A DNA stretch of 64,000 bases from Branchiostoma lanceolatum (Eukaryota > Chordata > Leptocardii > Amphioxiformes > Branchiostomatidae), in contig NC_089729.1 of the NCBI RefSeq assembly GCF_035083965.1, positions 1,622,001 through 1,686,000 on the forward strand, read 5' to 3'. Both the position numbers and the translations under genes were made by a program. Positions 30,301 through 39,300 of the stretch are shown here, one piece after another. Within the stretch, counting starts at the first letter, position 1. Every line of letters starts with the position of its first letter. Under the pieces are notes generated by a model. The model was given only the letters and a program-made list of their open reading frames with translations, was not told where the DNA came from and made no database searches.

Positions 30301-33300
30301 AATTCGTGTACTGGTTAGGAGATGATCGGCGCATCTTCGGCGCATGTTCGGCGCCAAAGATAGGCGTGGCCCAGAAACTGGTCAGAATGCTCCCGAACTA
30401 CCGCCGACCTGAGTCGGCTAGCGTTCGGGAGCCATGTTCGGCTATGTGTAACCTAGGCTTTAGTAACGGGTTAGCAAGGAGTCTTGGTAACGGGTGGCCC
30501 AGCCACGCGCTGTCACTACAGCACGGCACCTCCTCCTCATACTCGTCACCAGTTGCGCAATGCGATGCTGTGGGATAGCGTCCCATTCCTCCACCAGCAG
30601 TCGTCCTAGGTCAGCTAGCGTTGTTCTCTCGGTCACTCTTGCACGGACAGCTTGCCCAAGCTGATCCCATAGATGTTCGATGGGGTCCAGGTCCTGCACC
30701 TGCATGCTGGAGATGGTCGGCGATGATCCCTGCCCGGTGTGGGTGGGCGCTATCATCTTGCAGCAAGGCATTCGGCCCCATGTTATGAAGGAAAGGGGTG
30801 GCGACCGGATCAAGTACTGTGTCACGATATCTTTCTGCATTGAGGGTTCCTGGTACAATGACATGTCTTGTCTTTCCCCTGGAGGTAATGCCTCCCCATA
30901 CCATGACGCTGACACCACCAAATGCTGTGGTGTAAACAATTGGATCTTCGATGTGCTAAAAATAACCTTGGATGTTCTGTGTGCTAGAAATAACCTTGGA
31001 TGGTCTGTGTTCTAAAAATAACCTTAGAACCTGAGGAAACAATATATTGAATCATCATCCGCGCCCATACCAATAGGATGTCACAGCGCGCGTATGACAC
31101 CAACAGGGAATTTTGGGCACTTTTTCTCTGTGACCCACTCACGTTATTAGTCCCGGTATACTTGTTCCGTGGGTTTTCAATCACAATAAGTTTGTTATCA
31201 TAGAAAGGGAATCACACAAGCTTTATAATGATATATAATGCATCAAAATCGGTCAAAAAGCAACGGAGATATGATCTACCAAAGTTAAGTTTCCGAACTT
31301 TTTGTGCGTAGTTTACTATGATCATAACAGCAAAAATTGATACAGTTTCAGCTTCAGAACTCAGCCATTGCTTAGATGCCAGTTTAAAAATACTACTTTT
31401 ACAAGACAGTGTATTGTGAGCTTTTATGCAAAAGACAACATCATGATCATTATAGAACTTTGAACAAATATGTCTTTTGATCTCATTGAAACCAGGTGAA
31501 TGGAGAGGACTTTCGTAACACCACGTATGACTACGCCATCAACGTTCTGCAGCAGACACTGTCCCGCGTTCGTCTGATCGTGTTCCGGGACGAGAACCAG
31601 TACAAGGAGGAGGACCTGTACGATGTCTTCACGGTGGAGCTGGAGAAACGCATCGGGAAGGCGCTCGGCCTCAGCATTTTGGAAAGGAGGTGAGACCGAA
31701 TAGTTAATGATTGATGTACTGTTTTTTGTGTTATTTTTTTATTTTATCTTGAATTCTTTGTTTTAACTTCAAGTTGGTTTTCCAAAAATAAATACAACAA
31801 AAAGAAAAAAAAGGTACACTTTCAGCTTCACTCCAGTGTACAATAATTATTATGGTCAATACGTATCAGCCATTCGCAGAGCTTTTGAGTCTTAAGTAAG
31901 AATAAACTGCTCTTCGACAGACGCCCACTCTATAATCTGGTCTCACATCCGTGAATAGTTTCATCAGGTCGGTAAGTCACTGAATTTCATTTCATTTCAT
32001 TTCTTTCTTTAACCAGAAGACACACTCAGGTCTCTTGACCTGTCTTTCAGGCTCCCTGGATACAAATACAATGCACAAGACATACATGTAATACACAATG
32101 ATCACAATTATATACAATCTAAAAATTTTGTATCAGTCCTAATTCCATTCCTTAAGTCCATTTCTAAAGGTCGATACGGCAGCGAGTTTTCTTTGTTCTG
32201 TGGGGAGTTTATTCCAAAGTTCAGGACCCGTGTACTTTAGACTGCTCTTGAATGACTGTAAAAAGACTAAAAAGACTCTTTTTACACAACCAAGAGATTT
32301 ATTCCACAGACGTTTCGGTGACCATCTGTCGCCTTCTACAAGGCAATTCTGACTGGTTCACATAGAAATGCAGCACAGGTGTCGCTGATGAAGGTGACAG
32401 ATCAAACGTTGGTGGAATAAATCTTTTGGTTGTGCACAAAGAGTCTTTTTATTCAGATGCCCACTCTGTTTAAGCTCATCATGGTTTTGGGTAAAAAATA
32501 ATAAAAAAAAAAAATTAACGGTTCAAATATTCAATTATAGTCAAAAGCATCTACATCTACATTCTATACATTACTCGGCAAGACCGCGCGAGGGGCATAA
32601 CGCCAAGGGAATGTCAGGGTCACGCCCAGCTGCAGCAGGTGGTGGTGGACTAGACTTACATTGTACCAAGCTTTATTTAGTATCTCTCATACATGTTTAT
32701 TACTAATTAATAACTGAATGACTTATTAGGCCACATTAAGTAAATTTTATGGATGACATCCTCGCAGACTCCAAAACTAATGAGATAGGGGGAAAAAAAA
32801 CAAGGCGGGCAAAAAATACAAGATTGCTATATTTTCAAATTTTGAGATCATAAATCTTGTTGAACAAGAAATGAGGCAAGAAAATATGATATCATGACCA
32901 ACAGGTCTTTTCTTCCTGTATTCAACCAATGAGGTTTCATATAAAATGATATAAAACCTGCTTGATTCAACAGTAAACATTGGTTGGTTTATTGGTTTAT
33001 TGCAATACCCTTTAGTCGAATTACGACTAATCTTCCAGGGTTCCACACAAAAAAAGTATATACAGTGCAAGATTAAAAGGACATATATACAAAGTGATAA
33101 CATATACAAATTGCTAAGTTAAACTTAACTTACGAATGATTGGTGACAAACTGGTAGATGGCCTTCTTAAAGTGATATGGGACTGTCAATGATTTGATGT
33201 TAGATGGTAATGAATTCCAAAGATTGATGGCTCGGTAGAGAAAGGTTCGCTTTTGACTGTTAGTTTTCGGTTTAGGTAGTTTGAAACTGTGGGAGCTGGA

Positions 33301-36300
33301 TAATTTAGCAGAGTATGTGTGGGTAGAATTGACAGGGACAATGGAACTGTAAATGTTTTGAGGCTCATGACTGACAAGTATTCTAAAAAAAGTATTTAAA
33401 GTACTGATGGCGAACCTTTCTCTTACCGTGGGCCAGCCTAGATCTGTATGCATTTGTACAACAGATGTGTCCAGAGCACATTTCAAAAGCATTCTACAGG
33501 CTCTGTTCTGTACCACTTGGAGCCTACGAGTGTTCAAGTCCGACATGTTGGCAAGGACTGGTAGGCAGTACTGCGCCACAGATAGGACTTAGTGCACACA
33601 TAACTACCTTAAAAACATCATGCGTCATGGCCCATGCGTGCCGTCTCAGAAGGGCAATGTTCCTAGATTGTTTAGCAATAGTATGATTCACATGCAAATT
33701 ACATGTAAGTGATTGAGTGATGTGCAGCCCAAGCAACACCGTTTCTTTCACCTGTACAATACCCTCTGTTCCAATTACTAAGTCTAAAGAGGTTGAAGGC
33801 AGAAGGGCAAGTTTTTGGGGTGAACCGAGGAGCATGCACTTGGTCTTCAAAATGTTCATGACAAGTTTATTGCTCTTTACCCATTCTGATATCTTATTAA
33901 GGTCAGGCTGTAAAGCAGCAGTTATCTCAGATAACGACCTAGCAGCTTTGTACATCGATGTGTCATCTGCGTACATTTCAGTTGTACTATTTAAGACTGA
34001 CATGTCCTTGTTGATGTGTATACATCTCAATAGACTAACTACAACAAATGCTGAAAAGAGCTTGTTGTACCATCATCTGAAGCAACTATACACTGGGTAT
34101 TCATATGTGATGAAACACCTTGTGTATACAGCTCAATTAACTAGAACCAAGGACATTATATAATGTCCTTGCTAGAATTTAATGCAGAAAACAGCTTGTT
34201 ATACCATCATGGGCATGAACTACACTGTGTATTCATATGCAATGAAACGCCTTTAGACTGACAACATTAAGCTGTCATTGAAGATGTGTATACAGCTTAA
34301 TTAGCTAGAACAAATACAGCTTCAAGTTGTCACATCATGTGCAGGAACTACACTGGGTATTCATACGTATGCAATGAAACACCTTAGACTGTCAACATTA
34401 AACTGTCATTGAAGATGTGTATACAGCTCAATTAAGTAGCCAATTTTTGGCATGTTGACCACCGTCGGAGGGCAATGAAATTTCTTCAAAATCAGGCGAG
34501 CGCGCTGATGTCATCCATAAAAATTACTTGCTGTGGCCTAACCGTCATTGTCCTTTTCAGGAATGGAGTGTTCATCTCGGACCTAATGAAGGGCGGGGTG
34601 GCGGAACAAGATGGCCGCCTGGTGAAGGGCGACCAGATCCTGAGTGTGAATGGGGAGGACATGAGGAGTGCCACACTAGACAACGTCGCAGCTGTGATCA
34701 AAGAGGTGATCAATGCTGTGATCAACAACATCATTTCCAATACACCATGAGGAGGTCACCTGCCTTCCCTGGGGCACGTTGGTCTGAAAATAGGGTTCTC
34801 CCGCACCCGTTGTTGCATTGGTGTGTAACTTGGCATATTATTTGCTAGGTTGGGCCTGATGATGCGCAATGTTTTTTTTTTTACACCATAACCCCTTTTA
34901 TCGTCAATGTAATATCATTATTGCAACCCTATATTGATGCACATGTGGAACAGCCTTCCCATTCATCACACGCTTTATTTCGGTCTGATATCAGGCAATG
35001 TGGTAAACAGATATAGGGTATTTCGTTTGCTACTTGCTGTGATCATTGATTTGAATCAATTTAACTTGATTCAAAATGATTCACTGTTACATTGCAAAAT
35101 AGACAACGTGCATCACCACACACAATCTAGCAAACAATATGCCAAGTTAAATACCAATGCAGCAACAGAATCGTGAGTTCTAGCCATAAACATATGCGGG
35201 AGAACCCTCTTTTCAGACCAATTGTGCCCCAGGGATGGCAGGTGACCTCCTCATGCATGCCTGATGATGTATATTGGAAATGATGTTGTTTGCATGTTCA
35301 CAGATAGAACTTGCAATAACGTTGCCGCATTGGTGTGTAATTTGGCAAAATTTCTGCTAGGTTAAATGTGATGATGCACGTTTTTGTTGTTGTTGATTAC
35401 ACGGTGACCCTAACTGCTTTTATCATCAATATCATTATTGCACCCCTATACTGACGCGCATGTGGAACAACCCTCCCATTCAACGCACGCATCATTTTGG
35501 TCTGATTTCGGGTGTTGTCAGTGAATCAAAAATCTTGTTAAACTAAAGTTAATAGTTAGAAACATCGTCTATCGCTGATCATGTGCACGGCCTTGCCATG
35601 TGGTTTGGGTGCCATTTTGAAAAGTTACAGCCCAAATTCTGCCTTCAATTTGTCAGACATATCACAGGCCCTAAACGGGCGAAATGTGATCTTCACTGTG
35701 GACTGACTCTACTGGCTAATTATTCCTTTTTCTGCCCAATTCTACGATCATACGCCCGTAAGAGGGCCTGGTGGAGGCTAGTTGATGGTTATGTTTTGTA
35801 TACGTTAGTCCGTCAACTGTTGAGTCCTGGCGGAGAGGTGTATTGAAAATAGAGTTGTGCAAACATTTGCAGCTATTATTACCCACGATTCTGCTGCTGC
35901 AAAGGCATGTTACTTCAAGTTGGTAAATCGTCTGCTAGGTTGCGTGTGAAGATGCACGTTGTCTATTTCAAAACAATAACAACATATGATGTGAGTTTGC
36001 GTGAATAAAGAAGGTGCCTGATATTATCAGTTTGTACAATATAATAGGTGAAATATATGTTGGCTTTGTTGGAGTATGGTGAGTTACATGTAACGTGTGC
36101 GTACGAGAAAAACTATGCCAACAATTACAAACCCACGGCCTCCGTAACATCAATGCTCCAAGATCTCGGATGGCAGCCACTTTCCCATCATCGCAAAACA
36201 GCCAGGCTGACTACCATGTTCAAAATCCTGCACAACACCATCTCTGTCCCCCACACCTCTAAACTTGTCCCAGCAACTCGATGCTCCCGCCGCACTAATC

Positions 36301-39300
36301 ATGCATGCTTTTAAGCTTTAGAACATCACGTGTAAGACCGACTACTATGTACAGGCTCTCGTTCTTCCTTCGCACCATCAAAGAGTGGAATGATCGGATG
36401 AACTTGAGCCTAGTGTGGCGGAGGCGGAGTCCCTCTCCCAGTTCAAAACTGAGCTGGGACGGGCTTCGCTGCATTGACCTGCCGCCCGTCTTTGTACATA
36501 ATGTAAATACTAACTTCACTAAAACTTCACTTGTCCAGTAGTTTGCACATGTCCTCGTCTACCCCCCTTTTTTACCCCTTGTTTGCACCTGTTTCTAAAT
36601 TAGTGCAGCTGCTAGAAATCCACTGAACAGCGGGCTTAGCAGTAAACGAAGATGATGATGATGAAATCATCACCTTAGCCACAATGTACACACAATAAAT
36701 ACTTCACAGAGAATTGTGTCCTATGGACTCTTGTTTCATGTTAGTTTTAACATCTCTGTCATTCTGTAACTGTAACAGTAAAATGCTTCTGGAATTTTTA
36801 AATCAAAATGATAATGAAATGGAGAGAAGAGATCAATACATTTTTTTGTATCTAAGTTTCTAGTCCTGAATCTTAGCATATGGATTTCACCCACTGGCAG
36901 GTATCAACATACGGTACATGTTCACAATGTACATTCAAGATAATTTCATCTGTCAAATGCGACAGTATAATGACATTGCATTATTTCGCTTCTTGCTCAT
37001 ATCATTTATCATCGTTAAATTTTTTTTCTGACAAATGGTGTAGGCTAACCACAATGTTTTTTTCCAGACTGTCCAAGGCACGGTAGTCTTGACTGTAAGG
37101 CGGCTGAAGGCTAGCTTGCAGGCCTCCCGGAGGACTTTCATGGCCAGTTCCAGCAGCCTGTCCGACCCCATGGACAAGGCTGGATCCACAGGCAGCATGG
37201 ACAGGGCTGGCATCATCTCAGGGCCCAGGAGTGTGGCTGGGGGTAGGCTATTACTAGTATATGATTTTATATTTCTAATCATTTTTTTATTTAATGATTT
37301 ACATTGTACATGTTCATAGCTCTTCTTCCTGGAGTCTTTGAATGAAAGCTCATCTGTGTTGGTAGAGTATATAATTGTAAAGTTTTGAGCTTTGATCCAA
37401 CGCAAAGAAGGAACTGACCATGAATTTTGGTCGGAACTCCAACCTTCCTCTGATGTTTGATTCACTTCGTTCAGGCGTTCACTGATTCCTGGAGTCTTCT
37501 CTTGGTAGAAATATCAACTTGACAACTGGCGTAAATTCAACAATTGTTCTCACTCGAAGAGACGGAGTCTGAATTGGCACTTGACATCATTTTAATCAGT
37601 TCGCAAGTGATGGTACAGTTCAATGCATCATGATCACCGACGTCTGTAGTCTGTATAGAGAGTCACAGTTGTGTGGAACTCGCGTCGGTACTGGAGTGAC
37701 GGTAGTGATAGTTCGGTGTAGAGACTTTCGTATGAAGGATACGGTAGCCCAAAGTGGCCGCTGATGATTCTGGTGGTCTGGTATTGGACAGATTCCACAA
37801 TCCTTTGATCGCGTGTGGTAAGACCAGACCAGACAACGTCTGCATACTCGAGGTTTGGCCTTACGATTGTCATGTATAGTCTGAGGAGTAGATCCTTCGG
37901 TATCTTCTTCCTCAGAGCACATAGCAAACCAGAAGATCGTCTAGCCTTTGCAGAGATGATGTCGATATGGTTTGACCAGGAGAGGGTATTTGGGAGAGTA
38001 ACGCCAAGGTGTTTATGGCTGGTAACAACTTGCAATACAGTTCCACCTAGGGTCACGTGAGGAATCGGTCGTGGAATGGCGCGTGTCGTGATGAACATAG
38101 CTTTACACTTGTCTATGTTGGCTTCGAGTTTCCATTGAGACAGCCAGGTAGACACAGAGCTCAGGTCTCTGTTCAGTGATGCAACTATATGTTGGATAGA
38201 GTGATGGGAGGAGGTTTGATCGTATGAGTACGATTGTGAAGCTTGCCAATTCGGTGTATAAAATTAATGCGCGTGACCTTTACAGCTACCGGCCTGGGTG
38301 AGTCGGCTGCAGTTCCGTATGACCCCGCATGACCCCATATCAAACTTACCGTCAAAATGCTAAAAACCATAACTTTTTCTTGTTTTCAGTTATTTTGTAG
38401 ATTTTACAAACATATTTGTTTGTCATGTTTCTGAAATGCACCCTACTATATTTTAATCGGCGTTGATGCCAGTCAGTCTGTAGAAATCCCCATAGGCCAA
38501 AAACTGTTCTGCTACCTTACTAAGTAATATGTATTTAAAAACAAGTGAGAACTTGACTTTGGGGTATATTTAGCAAAGTATAGTTCAGGCTTTTGAATGT
38601 CAAGTTTAGCCGTCCTTTAATCTCAAGATAATCAATCCCCAAAGATAACAACGATTTTCCTTCTCTCTTCAGCCGCAGACTCAGCTGACATCCCCACGGA
38701 GGAGATCAGGATGGTGGAGATGTACAAGGGGCCGCAGGACTCCCTGGGGATGAGCATCACTGGGGGGGTGGGGAACGTCCCCATCTCCATTTGCAAGGTG
38801 GAGGCCAACGGAATGGCAGCACAGACACAGAAACTCAGGGTGAGAGGTCATTTTTGGATCAATGTAACCACACTCTTGGTATAACAGTCTTATGTCTAGG
38901 GTTTTCTAGAAAAGTCTGCAAGGGGGAGCATTGCGAGGGAGCAGAACGACCAAGCAGAGGGATGGTTTCCCCTTCCACAGTGTGGTGTTTTAGAGAATTA
39001 TGAGTAAAATGGAGCATTCTTTGACTTCCTGAGGGGCAAAATTACTCTCAAACAGATCACAGATGAAGACTCATGTGACCTAGTAGCACCCCTGGTCAAT
39101 CAGAATTTTATGCTTGTCAGAGAACCCGGGGTGGGGGCATATGGTCAGGGCAGGAGGGCGCTTGGCCCCTGTTCCCCTCCTTCGATTAACGTCTGTTTAA
39201 CACAGTCAACAGCTTTCAAACAGTACAGGTGTACAATGTTGGTAGGTTATGTTGCATGAAACAACTTGTCACCCGTAAGCCAGAAACTAAATCCAAGACC

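Larger units (their letters stand above)
29240..31313 (-). mobile_element. Tc1/mariner-type element, 2.07 kb, defective
   Basis: TA-flanked (29238-29239, 31314-31315) inverted repeats of about 50 bp start AACTACGCACAAAAAGTTCG and continue GAAACTTAACTTTGG. On the minus strand it holds the C-terminal third of a Tc1 transposase. An 874-bp MITE is inserted just beyond the transposase end. A three-fold 33-bp repeat (AAATAACCTTGGATG...) at about 30957-31020 replaces the region where the earlier transposase part should be. Confidence 0.85.
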
